In this document: positions 24,150 to 35,205 of the stretch, piece after piece
How positions within the stretch are numbered: position 1 is the stretch's first letter
Layout: each line of letters begins with the position of its first letter
DNA from: Bursaphelenchus xylophilus
Taxonomy: Eukaryota > Nematoda > Chromadorea > Rhabditida > Aphelenchoididae
Length of the DNA: 64,000 nt
Direction of reading: 5' to 3'
Assembly (NCBI GenBank): GCA_904066235.2
Contig: CAJFCV020000002.1
Coordinates: 6,014,001 to 6,078,000 of the forward strand
Made by a program: the position numbers and the translations under genes
Notes under the pieces: model-generated
Told to the model about the DNA's origin: nothing
The model's database searches: none
Seen by the model: the letters and a program-made list of their open reading frames with translations, nothing else

Positions 24150-25960
24150 ATTCTACTTTTTGACGGGGCATGTCTCAAAAAATCCGAAAAATTGTGCTGA
24201 TGAGGAATGTGTAAAAATTAGCTCCCCAATTTTGGGTTTTAGGAGTGAAAATCAATAGCAAGTTGACTTAAAGTCGTACCATAAACTAAGCATGGCTGCA
24301 AACCGGGCCAGCCCGGCCCGGGCCCGCGGGCCGGGCCTAAATCTCTAAGCCCGGCCCGGGCCCGGGCTTGTAAAATTTGGAAAGCCCGGCTCGGTTCGGC
24401 CCGGAAAATTTTTGTACTACGCTGGAAAGGAACAAAGCAGGAAATGAAGGGGAAATATGGTACATTTTCGCAAAATGTAAAGGATAATTTAGCAAAACAT
24501 ATACATAGTTCAATTGCCGCTTGACTATTTTTATAAATTACTAAGCCGCCATAAATTGTCTTACCATATGGTTACAAAAAATCATAAGCTTTTGTGTATA
24601 GTCACTCAAATTTTAGCAAAAATATTTTATACAGATCTTTTATTGAATTTGAAAAAGACTACAAGCGTGTTGCGTAGTTTTGAAAATTTTTCCTTTTTCT
24701 TTTTTTGCCAGCGTATTAACTATGAGGTCGCACTTTAGAATTTCTGAAATTTTTTTCAAATTGCCTTGAAAATCATTTTTTTATTTGGGCGAGTGGTAAA
24801 TAAGGTGATTTTACGTTCGCTATCAGCATTGCGTTCGAAAAAAAGAAAAATTTTATCGAAAAAGCTTATTTTTTTCCCTTTTTTCCGGGCAAAACTCAGA
24901 TTTCAAAAAAACCGGGCCGGGCCGGGCCTGAAAATCGAAGCCCGGGGGCGGGCCGAGAAATTAGTCGGCCCGGCCCGGGCCGGAAAATTTTGGAAAGCCC
25001 GGCCCGGAGCCATGCTTACCATAAACTAGGCATGGCTCCGGGCCGGGCTATCCAAAATTTTCCGGGCCGGGCCGACTAATTTCTCGGCCCGACTCCGGGC
25101 TTCGATTTTCAGGGCGGCCCGGTTTTTTTGAAATCTGAGTTTTGCCCGGAAAAAAGGGAAAAAATAAGCTTTTTCGATAAAATTTTTCATTTTTTTCGAG
25201 CTCAATGCTGATAGCGAAAGTAAAGTGACCTTATTTACCACTCGCTCAAATAAAAAAAATTATTTTCAAGTCAATTTGAAAAAATTTTCAGAAATTCTTA
25301 AGTGCGACCTCATAGTTAATTAACACGCTGGCAAAAAAAGAAAAAGGAAAAATTTTCAAAACTAGGCAATACGCTTGTAGGTTTTTTCAAATTCAATAAA
25401 AGATCTGTGATAAAATATTTTTGCTAAAATTTGGGTGACTATACACAAAATTTTATGATTTTTTGTAACCATATGGTAAGACAATTTATGGCGGCTTAGT
25501 ATAATAATTTATAAAAATAGTCAAGCAGCAATTGAACTATGTATATGGTTTGCTAAATTATCCTTTACATTTTGCGAAAATGTGCCATAATTTTCCCTTC
25601 ATTTCCGGCTTTTCTTTCCAGCGTAGTACAAAAATTTTCCGGGCCGGGCTTTCCAAATTTTGCAAGCCCGGGCCCGGGCCGGACTTGGAGATTTAGGCCC
25701 GGCCCGGGCCGGGCCTGGCTGGCCCGGTTTGCAGCCATGCTTACATAAACCCTTTTCCGCTCAATTTTTCACAGGTTAAAAAATTTTTTAGCTTTAAATG
25801 ATGTTTTTTGAGTTTCTAAGGCGTAATAAACAATGTCTGCGCCTTAGTTTTTGGGTATTTTCGACCCAAAACGAGGCAGCTAATTTTTGTATATTCTTCA
25901 TCAGCACAATTTTTCGAATTTTTTGAGATGTCCTAAAGTAGGAGGTCCCATGAAGGTACT
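24150..25960. mobile_element. outer foldback element with inverted ends
   Basis: A block at about 24166-24232 (with TCTCAAAAAATCCGAAAAA and TGCTGATGAGGAATGTG) recurs in inverted orientation at about 25880-25938, with roughly 85% identity by eye. These two arms surround the GC-rich twin element at 24287-25743, so the latter appears to sit inside an older foldback or MITE-like element. No transposase frame is visible. Confidence 0.65.
24287..25743. mobile_element. GC-ended twin inverted element
   Basis: Two copies of an approximately 725-base element lie in opposite orientation (about 24287-25018 and 25029-25743). The outer ends read TAAGCATGGCTGCAAACC and its complement. The inner ends read GGAGCCATGCTTA and its complement. 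Each copy has GC-rich ends built from GGCCCGG and CCCGGGC units and an AT-rich core, and the two cores are near-identical over several hundred bases in inverted orientation. The sequence ACCATAAACTA precedes the first copy and recurs between the two, like a target-site duplication. No protein is encoded, so this looks like a non-autonomous element or a large snapback. Confidence 0.85.
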
Positions 25961-26092
25961 TTCCTTGTTAGAAAAAGTTCAAAAGATTTATACTTTCCAG
26001 TACTACTTAAGAAAATGTAAAATGGCCGCCGACCGAGGGGTTTGGATGTTTATTACTCGAATTTGGAGATATCTTAGCCGATCGATAACTGA
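25961..26092. other. 3' flank of the membrane protein gene
   Basis: This short stretch lies between the repeat block and the stop codon of the minus-strand gene. It should be that gene's 3' UTR. No further feature is seen. Confidence 0.4.
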
Positions 26093-28715
26093 TTAGCTGT
26101 TTAACCGGGTTCCATTCATAAGTTCTAATTGTTGAGAAATGGAACGAGGAATTCGATGAAAAGACCCCATCAGATTGGTCTGATTATATTTATTCGACAG
26201 GCCAGACCCTGAGGGCGAACCCAGGAAACGACCGATAGACGATGGATCCTCGAAGTTGGACTCCTCTTCTTCGATCCTGCAAAAGTTAAATCAAATGTTT
26301 ATATCAACACAAATGCTGCTCTATCCCTCACTTACCGATGCAAAACTGCGTTTCGGAAGTTGGTATCGGCTGAGCTCTCGTCCAGTTCGGTGATGTAGTT
26401 CTTCTCTCCTTTCTCGTAATATATTCTGGCTCTATCTTCGCTTTCCATTGTAATTGCATAACTTCCTGATCCCGTTGTTTCCATGATTGATCCGAATCCC
26501 AAACTTGATGCATCCGGACTACAAATGTCGGTTGGAACATGTTTACACTCACCTTGAGAGATTCGATTGACCTAATGTTGTTGTAATATGGTGACTTGTT
26601 ATGTTAGACCTTCTGGCAGGAGTAGAATGTGCGGTGTCCGGAGGAGGAGGGGGCTCTGGAGGTGTATATGGAGGAGGGTTTAGCTAAAAGATACACTTAA
26701 TGTCTCCAGTTCCTTACTTTATATAAAGGTTGAGGTAGTGGATCGGCTAGCACTGAGTAATTGCGGGTTCTATTCACAAGGGAACGACTGTCGCGTGTAG
26801 AAACATACGTCTGTAAATATTGGCTTTACACATGTAAAATTAAAATTAAACGATTTTTAGAGACCCTACCCTGTCAATGGAGATGAGGTCACATTCGGGG
26901 GGATTGCTGTTTCGGTTATTGTTATATACATATATATCTTCGTCTAATTCTAATTCATCGTCCTCTGGAATTGTTGCGCAACTTTTAGTTGTTCCAGCCT
27001 CGAATGACGTAACTCTACTATCCGGGGTTCCTAACAAGGGAGTTCCCTGAGAACGATCTGCAAGTTTTGTTTTGACGCCGACTTAACAATCAGACGATAA
27101 TATTATTATAACCTACTCAATCTATAACTGGATCCATTTAAGGGAACGATCAGAGTGCGGCCTCCTGTGGATCTCCTGGGAGGTGGCGGACTCTCATCTG
27201 CTGGTCGAATATTATGTTTTCGAAGAAAGAGCTCACGTGAAAGGTGCTGTTCGAGTTGCTGGGGCTGAAATTAAATCTTTATTGACTTGGAATTGCTGCG
27301 GAAAGCATTAGAATCTAGGCCGTGCGACGTAATACGATTATCGACAAAGAAATTTCGGTTTGTTTTTTAAAACTCCCCCCAACAACTTCAGTGTTGAAAT
27401 CTTACCTCTTTATTCTCATCCGGACATGTGTTGACCAATGGCGTTTGTATTTCTTCTTCTCTTGTACGATTGACAGCCTGCTTACTCTACAAATCAATCG
27501 CACGTCAATCCAGCGCCGTTAGACATTTCGTCCACACAATATCAGTGGACTAAAATGTTTTACTTACAAGGGAAGTACCCCAAGTGCGACGTTCAGATTT
27601 TATTTAAATTTTGCGGGCATAGACCAAATATTAATTTCTGAAATTTTTTGTTCGCGCTTTCCAAGCTCCGCCGAGATATCTTTGCCGCCGAGAGAGTACG
27701 CTAAACGTGGAGAGCGGCCAGAGAGAAAAACACTTTTGGCCATAACTTCTCTAGTTTCGTGCGGAAAAAATTGATGACCGGATAATGACCCTGTATGGTA
27801 GAAATTGGCATGACACTTTTCGTGCCAAAAAAAGTTATTTCTGCAAAGCGCGAGCTAGGATCCTCGCATATATTTTAGAAAAGTTTATTCTAAATTGTGC
27901 CAGTTTCATCCAAATTTGAACGTCGCACTTGGGGTACTTCCCCTGTTCGTTAGATATGAAAATTCTTTCGGAAGAATTTTTGAAGATCGAAATTAGTCTC
28001 AAAAAATCAAGGAAAGTTTAAAACGTTATTTTGTACCCAGAAAGCATGATTTTGTTCCGGCTAGGTATGAAAAAGCAGCCGTTTTTTCTCCAAAATTCTA
28101 TTTGCGACGAAACGCGCATAATAAATCGTGGTCAGGAAATAGATTCAACTACGCTGGATTGGCGTGTACTGGCTGTAGCACTTACGCGACTGGTTGTTAA
28201 TCGTTTGCTGTTCTTCCGGGTCTTCCGATTACAACAACATATCAAGGGCATGCATGTCTGGAAACAATGCATGGGGAATATTCTCGCCCCAAATAAAAGA
28301 CTTTTCCCCCCAATAACCCGTAAAGGAACGTCCGAAAAAGTAAAGGGAGGCCTTTCTCTCTTCGAATGTCATGAAATAATCCCAAGAGAGTATGATACTC
28401 GTCCGGGATGATACTCTTTCTTTTTTGCTTGTCCGTCTTCTTCCAACAACGAGTAAATAATAAACATATTGGTGGGAGGGTACGGTAGGTTTCTTAGTCA
28501 TCATATTTAAATTCTTTTTATAACCGCGTTACCATATTTGATATACAACTTACCACTATACAAACTATAAATCCTCCAAAGATTACAAGCCCGATCAAAG
28601 AGAATGGCTGAATATGTAGATTGATCTTAACCGTCTGTCTTAGTCGGGTCCAGAGTCTAGCTAGCCAATGGAGGAAGTTGTGGATGTTATATACATCATG
28701 GCGTCCCAGATTCAT
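26093..28715 (-). CDS. uncharacterised single-pass membrane protein with PPxY tail
   Basis: I do not recognise the family. Seven exons join in frame: 28554-28715, 27117-27264, 26870-27057, 26718-26810, 26553-26683, 26336-26518 and 26093-26276, giving 362 residues. A single hydrophobic segment at about residues 38-54 (SLIGLVIFGGFIVCIV) follows a 37-residue basic N-terminus, and the first exon ends right after it. The remaining 308 residues are polar and disordered, with a Glu/Asp-rich patch (EDDELELDEDIYVY), a PPPYTPPEPPPPP run holding a PPxY motif that could bind WW domains such as Nedd4-type ligases, several tyrosines, and RIEEEESNFEDPSSIGRF near the end. Frame continuity across six introns supports a real gene. 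The first intron is 1,289 bases and carries a MITE. Confidence 0.75.
27570..27943. mobile_element. 374-base MITE with terminal inverted repeats
   Basis: The ends are GGGAAGTACCCCAAGTGC continuing to GACGTTCA, and the exact complement at 27917-27943, so the terminal inverted repeats match over about 26 bases and more weakly beyond. No open frame is present. It lies inside the large first intron of the membrane protein gene. A diverged copy is at 48752-49048. Confidence 0.85.
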
Positions 28716-29553
28716 CTCGTTCGGTTAGATTGCGTGAATCTGAGGGCATGCATGAACTTATCTTTCGTTGGGATCAGATCCTTCCATTTTGAGTCTCAAA
28801 AAATGTTATATCCAGGACAGATATAAAAACTGGTTCGAAAATACATATGGTCAGAAAAAAAGAAACAACGGAGAATTTGCAATGTTGGTACAAAAACTTT
28901 TCGATTCGAAGAAACAAAGAGTTATTGGGGCGTTATTCTTCGACTACTCAAGCGAGAATTGCTTGGCCATAATCCCGTATAATATAGGGCCATGAATTCA
29001 TCATTTAAAACCAAAATCTGCAATTAATCGGGGATCCAAATGGGGTTAAATAAACAATTAGAAGCCCGAGACAATAAGCGGCAACCCAACGCATTTAATA
29101 GCTCCGACTCGAGCCTTGAGGGCACAAAGTGGACCCTCGGGCGACAATCCTTTTATGCAAATTTGGCTTCGAAAAGGACAATCGGGCCGAAGAGGAAGAG
29201 GCCGTGATGTCAAGGGTATCTCCAAGTTCTGCGGCCATTCTGAAGACCAAAACATCTTCGAAAAGCCCTCGAATCTTAAGAACCCCGAGGGCACAGTGCT
29301 TGATTGTAAGACAAGGCCGAAATAACTTTAAAATTCAATATATTCAAGAAAGAAAAGGACATTGCGCATTTATCTTCTGACAGCCTTAGGCCGGGAAGAA
29401 GAATGGACACCAGTTTGAATGGAAAAGTTATCTTTTATTTATGAAAATAATATTTAAACACCGAAACTACCGCAATATTTATAAGTTTATATTCTCTATA
29501 GATACAGAAACGCTGAGATCATAGTGGGGAAGACAGCAGAGTAGTACACTAAC
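28716..29553. other. intergenic region between two minus-strand genes
   Basis: These 838 bases lie upstream of the membrane protein gene and downstream of the coiled-coil gene. A plus-strand open frame at 29129-29380 (83 codons) has a fairly coding-like composition, but it lacks a family match or splice context, so it is not called. Confidence 0.4.
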
Positions 29554-30443
29554 CTAAACATCGTCCATTCTAACGTCCTTGTCATCGTCCACGGAACAGG
29601 AGGCACTGTTCTGGCTCTTTTTCCTGTGGGATCTAGCGTTGTTACTGAAGATAAATATTTCACAAATAAGTATCTAGATAACATCAATCAGATTTTTTTA
29701 ATTTGGGAAACAAAGGGAAGATGAAAATAAAAAACTCACAAGTAATTTCTGGCCACAGTCCCAGCAATTGTTCTCGCCTGAGGCAATAATTGTGCTCTTT
29801 GAGTTTTGGATGGATTAAAACCATCACAAATCGCTTCTAAAATAAAATACAGTAGCAGAATAAGGATAGATACGGTAGCTGGATAAAAGATCGCTTACCA
29901 GAGAGTTCTTTTATAAATTCAGTTGGAATTTTAGCGTAACGGGCAGGTCGTCCCTTCCCCACGGAGTCTTCTGTATAAGTGTATTTGTCGGCTTCTGATT
30001 CGAACAACTAAAATAAAATATTGTCCTACATAGTAATGATTTTAAAAAGTAAAAAGACTTACTTTTCTGATGACTCCGGTTGTGATTGGCTGTACCACTT
30101 GACCCAAACTGCAGCCATTAAAGTTGTGCCCATTGGCAAAATCGGCCACAATTTCCCCTAAGGAGATCGTTCTTTCCGGATTCAGAGGGTCAAAGTCGTT
30201 GATCTTGTGCTCCTCGACATAGACTGCATTAAAAAGTAATTTCTCATCCACGGCCCCCGCAATGATGGAGTAATGCTGCTGCTCGTTGAGCTGTCGCCTA
30301 AGGGCATCGTTCTCCATCTTGAGTTCTTGGACCGTCTGAATGAGGTAGACTAGGCTGGAGGAGACTTGCTGTCTCCATTCCATCTCGTTCTCCATCAGTA
30401 AATTCATCAATAGATTCGGGTTGTTAATAATTATCGGGTCCAT
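29554..30443 (-). CDS. uncharacterised coiled-coil protein
   Basis: I do not recognise the family. Four exons join in frame: 30063-30443, 29899-30007, 29740-29836 and 29554-29644, giving 225 residues. The N-terminal 60 residues are amphipathic and likely a coiled coil (LLMENEMEWRQQVSSSLVYL, then QELKMENDALRRQLNEQQ). The middle holds SLGEIVADFANGHNFNGCS followed by VVQPITTGVIRKLFE and a GKGRPARYAKIPTEFIKEL block, which together have the helix-turn-helix-strand rhythm of a winged-helix fold; this is only an impression. The tail is basic then acidic (RSHRKKSQN, DDDKDVRMDDV). A small nuclear protein would fit. The start is the first ATG of the frame. Confidence 0.7.
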
Positions 30444-31126
30444 CGTTCCTTACTTTTAAATGACCCGCAGTTGTAACCGTCGACCGGGTTCGGGTCGGGC
30501 ATTGACGCAAGGGGAGGACCCGTTTTAAACACGGTCGGTCGTTCCCCGCCGTTCCGTGTTTCTGTCCGGGTTTTTGGCGAATTGGCGATCAGAGAAAGGG
30601 TCGATTCGAGACCGTTTTTGCAGCCCCTTCTATGCACTTTCCCCGGCTCCTAGAGTCTTTTAAACTGATTCTAGTCGGGTTCTAAGAGATTCTGAAGATC
30701 TTCTCTTCATCTTTGGATCTCCCAAATCCAGCAATCTTTTTGCGAATTACGGTAACTTTCGAGAAATATAGAGACGAAAAGAAAGTATTCCAATTTGATT
30801 GAAACGTACTTTACTGTTGCTTTTGACGATTTGCGTCACCAAAATCAAATGATCGGAAGTGAAAATACATTTGCTGAACAAACCATCCTCTCTACACACC
30901 CCCATGTTGATGTCAATAAGAACAGAGCACAATTGTGTGGACGGATCCCGTACTCGCGCAACTGGAATGGCAATTATAGTCTTCAGTGAGAGCTTAGACT
31001 AGAGTTTTACCCGGGTGTCATAGTTTTAAGACCAACTTCGCCTTAGCGCAACGTGATTCTTCCATTTTATTTTAGAACTTAACCTTACAAAAAAATTAAA
31101 ATCTGTAGTATAAATAATTGCAGAGA
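30444..31126. other. intergenic region upstream of the coiled-coil gene
   Basis: The 683 bases hold the promoter side of the coiled-coil gene (GC-rich near 30460-30620) and the 3' UTR of the helical-repeat gene. No conserved frame or RNA gene is seen. Confidence 0.4.
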
Positions 31127-33154
31127 TCAGTAACATTCTTTGGCCACATGGTCGTCGAAGCAGTCGGCGCTTGTCTTAACATTCTCTATCATCTGGGTTA
31201 AAATCTCGAGGTCATTCTTTTTATCCAAGCGATTCTTTTCTTCTCTGAACATCTCCTTTAATTGCGCACTCTTTTCCTTCCATTTCTCATCTACTTTCTC
31301 TAACCTCTCCAATAAAATCAGAGCCTTTTCCTTGACTTGAATATTACTTTCGAGTAATAAAACTTCTTCCATGATGTCATTTAGATGTCCAAGTGAAGCG
31401 AGTTCCGAGTCAGAAGTTAAGAGCAATCGTTCAAGTACAGCAATTCTGGAAGAGAGACCAAGTTGGGGTGAATTAAGCAGTAATTAATTACCTGATTTCG
31501 AGGTTATTTCCATTCAGAAAAAGTCCTTTCATCTCCTCTTTGATCATGTCTGGGCAGTTTTTTAGTAAGAATTTGGCCGCGCTCTCCTTGACGTAATCAA
31601 TGTCCTCATGTTCTCGGGTTTTCATTAATTCGAATATCCTTTTGTGGACCGTATCTTCATCTGAAGATTTAGAAAATATTTTTATAAATTTTCAGCCAAT
31701 GAGATTGACATGAGAAAAACTACCATAATCGAAGAAATCGGCGATCTTGTCGAGAATTAATATCGCGGAATCGACCAAAATCCAATTGGGGAATCCCTTG
31801 ACCATCAGGATGTTGACGGTGAGGTCATTGAACACATTTCTGATTAGATTCTCCCTCAAGAGATCACACAATTCTTCAGATTCACTCAAAATGAAGTCAA
31901 GAATCTCCGGGGAGTTCTGAATCCTTAACTTAGCTGAGTCAAACGCCTGAATATATTCGGAAGAAGAGACCCCGGACCTGAGCCGAATATAATTGAGGTA
32001 TTTAATTAATGAGTCATTTGAGCATTTCTTTGGCAAAGGGAGATTGGCGTTCAGATCTCTTCGGATTCTTGTCATTTCCTAAACTAAAAGCCATCGACCT
32101 CGTCATTAATTGTAATGATATCCATTATAAATTGATGTTCACCATCAAAGAGGCCTACTTCTTGGAAAATGTCTTCAATCTCTTCCAAATACTCGATTAC
32201 ACAGTCAGAAGACTGTCGTATATTAGAAACGACAACTCGAAGGAGTTCGGGTTGAAGTTGTAAACTGGAAATAACATTGCTTCCGTGACCCTCACTTACG
32301 TGCAAGTCTTGAGAAGTTCGGAACAAAGCTGTTGGGTCAACCTTTTATCTTCAACGTCTTCAATCTTCTTCAATACTTCGTTTTCGTTCAGTAATCTATA
32401 AAAGTACGACCTTTTACTTTAATCTTACAGTATACTCGCAATCAGTTTGATGACATTTAATCCAGGTCTCGTTAATTCCAAAAACTTTTTATAAATGCCC
32501 TCGATTTGTTGTTTATCCAATGTTTCGAAGAGATCTGTTTGTCGAAACACATAACTGGCTTCGTCGATTACTGTAACATCATCAGACTCCATCCAGCCTT
32601 TGAATAAAACCGCTCGGATTTCCTGTTCCTCTGTCGAATCCTTGGAGACTTCCACCATAAAATGCGCGATCTGTCTTCGAATCACAACATTTGATCTTTC
32701 GGACAACAAAACGGTCGCCCCCGAGGATAAGAGCACTGTAATCAAAACAATTGTTTATCGAACATGGAAACCAACCGTCTTTTACATCTCTCTGAAGCAA
32801 TTTTCTCTTTTCCAATTCCATGGCAAGATCGTAAAGAAGTTGTTTTAAGCAAGAGCATTCGTTTGAAGCTTCCAGAAGATCTCTAATATGCTTGGAAACA
32901 TAACCAACCCCTTCGGCCAGGTTATCTTCATTTAAAAAAGACGCAATCAACGCGCACAGGAGAGTAGTACTGCTTGAATTTCTATTCAATAAAGAGTAGA
33001 TGTCCTCCAATTTAACAAGATCTTCAAATAAAACTTCTTTCTGCAATAACTTACTGGATAAAAACAGTTTTTGTGTCAAGTTCTTGAAAAAATAATGATC
33101 AAAATCCGAGGGAACATGATGAAATTCGGCGAGTCCAGCAAGTATATGTGCCAT
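31127..33154 (-). CDS. HEAT/ARM-type helical-repeat protein, possibly BRAT1-like
   Basis: The gene encodes about 590 residues, nearly all helical, in at least five exons, with leucine-rich helix pairs such as TLLCALIASFLNEDN, VIRRQIAHFMVEVSKDS, IRIAVLERLLLTSDSELAS and VKEKALILLERLEKVDEKW. The pattern is that of HEAT or armadillo repeats. The protein ends KECY. A C-terminal Cys-Tyr ending and an all-helical body recall the INTS11-binding protein BRAT1, but I cannot confirm this and the length is shorter than the human 821 residues. The ATG at 33154 follows directly on GTAGTTTAG, a good (trans-)splice acceptor, and lies 145 bases behind the RBM28 stop, so the gene is probably the downstream member of an operon. 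Confidence 0.7.
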
Positions 33155-33299
33155 CTAAACTACTCTTCAATGCTTTACAACAAGCAAAAAAGTAATCAGA
33201 ATCAAAAACTGGATCAACCAAGGCAATCGTCGAAGTAACAAAGATTTATTGGACAACAAGTAAGAGTAACAAAACATTCAACCAGTCGATTTATTTCCA
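33155..33299 (-). promoter_or_regulatory. candidate operon intercistronic gap, RBM28 to helical-repeat gene
   Basis: The gap is 145 bases on the minus strand. It begins with an AATAAA (33290-33295) only a few bases behind the RBM28 stop and ends in GTAGTTTAG directly before the next ATG. This is the layout of a nematode operon junction. Confidence 0.55.
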
Positions 33300-35205
33300 T
33301 TATTTTCTTTTTTTGGTCACCTTTCCTTTTCCGATTTTTTTGATTTTGTATTCTTTTCTCCCTCCAGAACCCTTCTGATTTTGATTATGTTTCCGATCCC
33401 GATATCTAATCTTTTGGCCAAACTTTTTGGGTAAATTTTTCATTCCGTCCTTTACCAAACTGGCCTTGGATTTCTTGAGCATGGCTTCCTTTCTGGCCTT
33501 CTGTTCATCCGTATCTCGTCGATAACCTTGTTCTTGCATCTGTTTTCGATTCTCTTTGATCCTCAGGGCATTCAAATTCTCTATCGAAAACTCGACAATT
33601 GGTCGCTAAAATAATTAAAATGATGAAGTAATACAAATAAACCTACTCTTTCATCTGTAAAGACCTCAGGGTTGTTATTCAGATTCCTCAAACAAGTCAG
33701 GGCGTCCAAATGATCAACAAATTCGACGAATCCGAATCCCTTGGATCTCCCCAGGATGGGCCGTCCTTGTTGATCCACGCCCGTTTTATTCCTCATAATC
33801 CTACATTCTTTTATGTAAGCATTCTTTGTCGCCTGATTCAAACACAAATTGAAAAGATCATCATCCCGAAATTTGAAGGGAATGTTATGAATCTAAATTT
33901 ACGATTTTGTAAATTCATTTTGACTTACCGCTAACCTAGTGGGAGACACGAACATATGTAAGTTCTTGAGTTTTGTCTTAGCGGCTTCAATCAGCTTCTG
34001 TCTGAACTTGGCATCTTCTTCGCTCATTTCCTTGGCTTGAGCAGTTCCCATCCGAATCAACGATGCCCTCAACAACTTCAGATTTCTCTTATCCTTCCCT
34101 TCCTTCTTTTTACCCTCCGATTCAAACTTTTTGGCTTCTTCTCGAGGAACAGCCCGATGGCCCTCAATAATCCGGCCTTCAAAAAAGATACCAGATACCT
34201 AAAGCAATATAATTAATGTTCAAAAACTTACATCCAACTCTTCCAAACATTTATCCGCAGCTTCTTTTGTCTTAAAATGAACGAATGCGTTTCCACTTTT
34301 CTGTTCTGTTCCTGGGAATTTACAGAGAATGGCCAAAGAAACCTCACCAAACTTCTCCATATACGTTTTCAAACTCTCATTTGTTGCGTCAAACGACAGA
34401 TTTCTAAACCAAAAAATTAAAACTGAATTTCATACAAACCTCAAGAAAACAACACGACCTTCGGCCACTGCATCATCCTTTTTATTTACTTTCTTCTCCT
34501 TAATCTCCTCCTCTTCGTCTGCCTCATCGTCCTCACCATCCATTAATTCGTCCTCTTCTTCTGTCTCCGATTCGTCCATGTCCTCATTATCCGCACTTTC
34601 AACATCGCTTGTGTTCTCTTCTTCTTCCACTTCTTCAGAATCAGATCCTGATTTATCAGATTCAACTTTCTCATCTTCTTTCGAATCATCAAACTTTTTA
34701 GCAACTTTCATGAGGTTTGAATGTTCAGCATTGCCTAAAGCAATAAAATAATTATTATAATATCCACATACCAACTTGTCGACTCATATAATCATCTTTA
34801 TGCAAAGCCCAATCGACGGCAATCTTCCGGCCTTTAAATTGAGTAAAGTTGAGCTCCTTAACAGCATTTCTAGCGGACTCCCTAGCTCCATACTGAATGA
34901 ATCCAAATCCAGCGATTGAATTAGGATATTTTTTATCTTTACACTTAGGTAATTGGATATCCTTGACAATGCCAAACTTAGAAAACAGCTCCTCAAACTC
35001 TTCTTTCGTCGTCTACACACAGCCAATTATCGAAAAATTATTCAAGACTCACATTAAAAGGTAGGTTCCGGACAACAATCCTAAACGCCTTCAGGCCAAT
35101 ATTCGGTTTCTTCTTGGGCCCACCAAAGTTCTTTTTGATGTCTGCGTCACCCACCTCTTCGTCCTTCACATCATTCAACTCTAATTTCTTGTAGTACTTG
35201 CTCAT
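33300..35205 (-). CDS. RBM28/Nop4 ribosome-biogenesis RNA-binding protein
   Basis: RBM28 (yeast Nop4) is a nucleolar protein with several RNA-recognition motifs needed for 60S subunit assembly. The gene reads from MSKYYKKLELNDVKDEE (ATG at 35205). RRM 1 has FRIVVRNLPFN and AGFGFIQYGARES. A highly acidic linker of Asp, Glu and Ser (34480-34690) follows. RRM 2 has RVVFLRNLSFDATNESL and NAFVHFKTKEAADKC. RRM 3 has LAIHNIPFKFRDDDLF and KGFGFVEFVDHLDAL. The C-terminus is strongly basic, ending KGKVTKKRK. The order of three RRMs, acidic linker and basic tail matches RBM28. The short 3' end before the next gene suggests it is the first cistron of an operon. Confidence 0.92.

Noticed and set aside
24190..24232. 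CTGATGAG resembling a hammerhead ribozyme core
   Set aside because: The matching GAAA strand and the two required stems are absent. The sequence is part of the outer inverted repeat.
29129..29380. 83-codon plus-strand frame with coding-like composition
   Set aside because: There is no start context, neighbour exon or recognisable domain. It is kept only as a remark.
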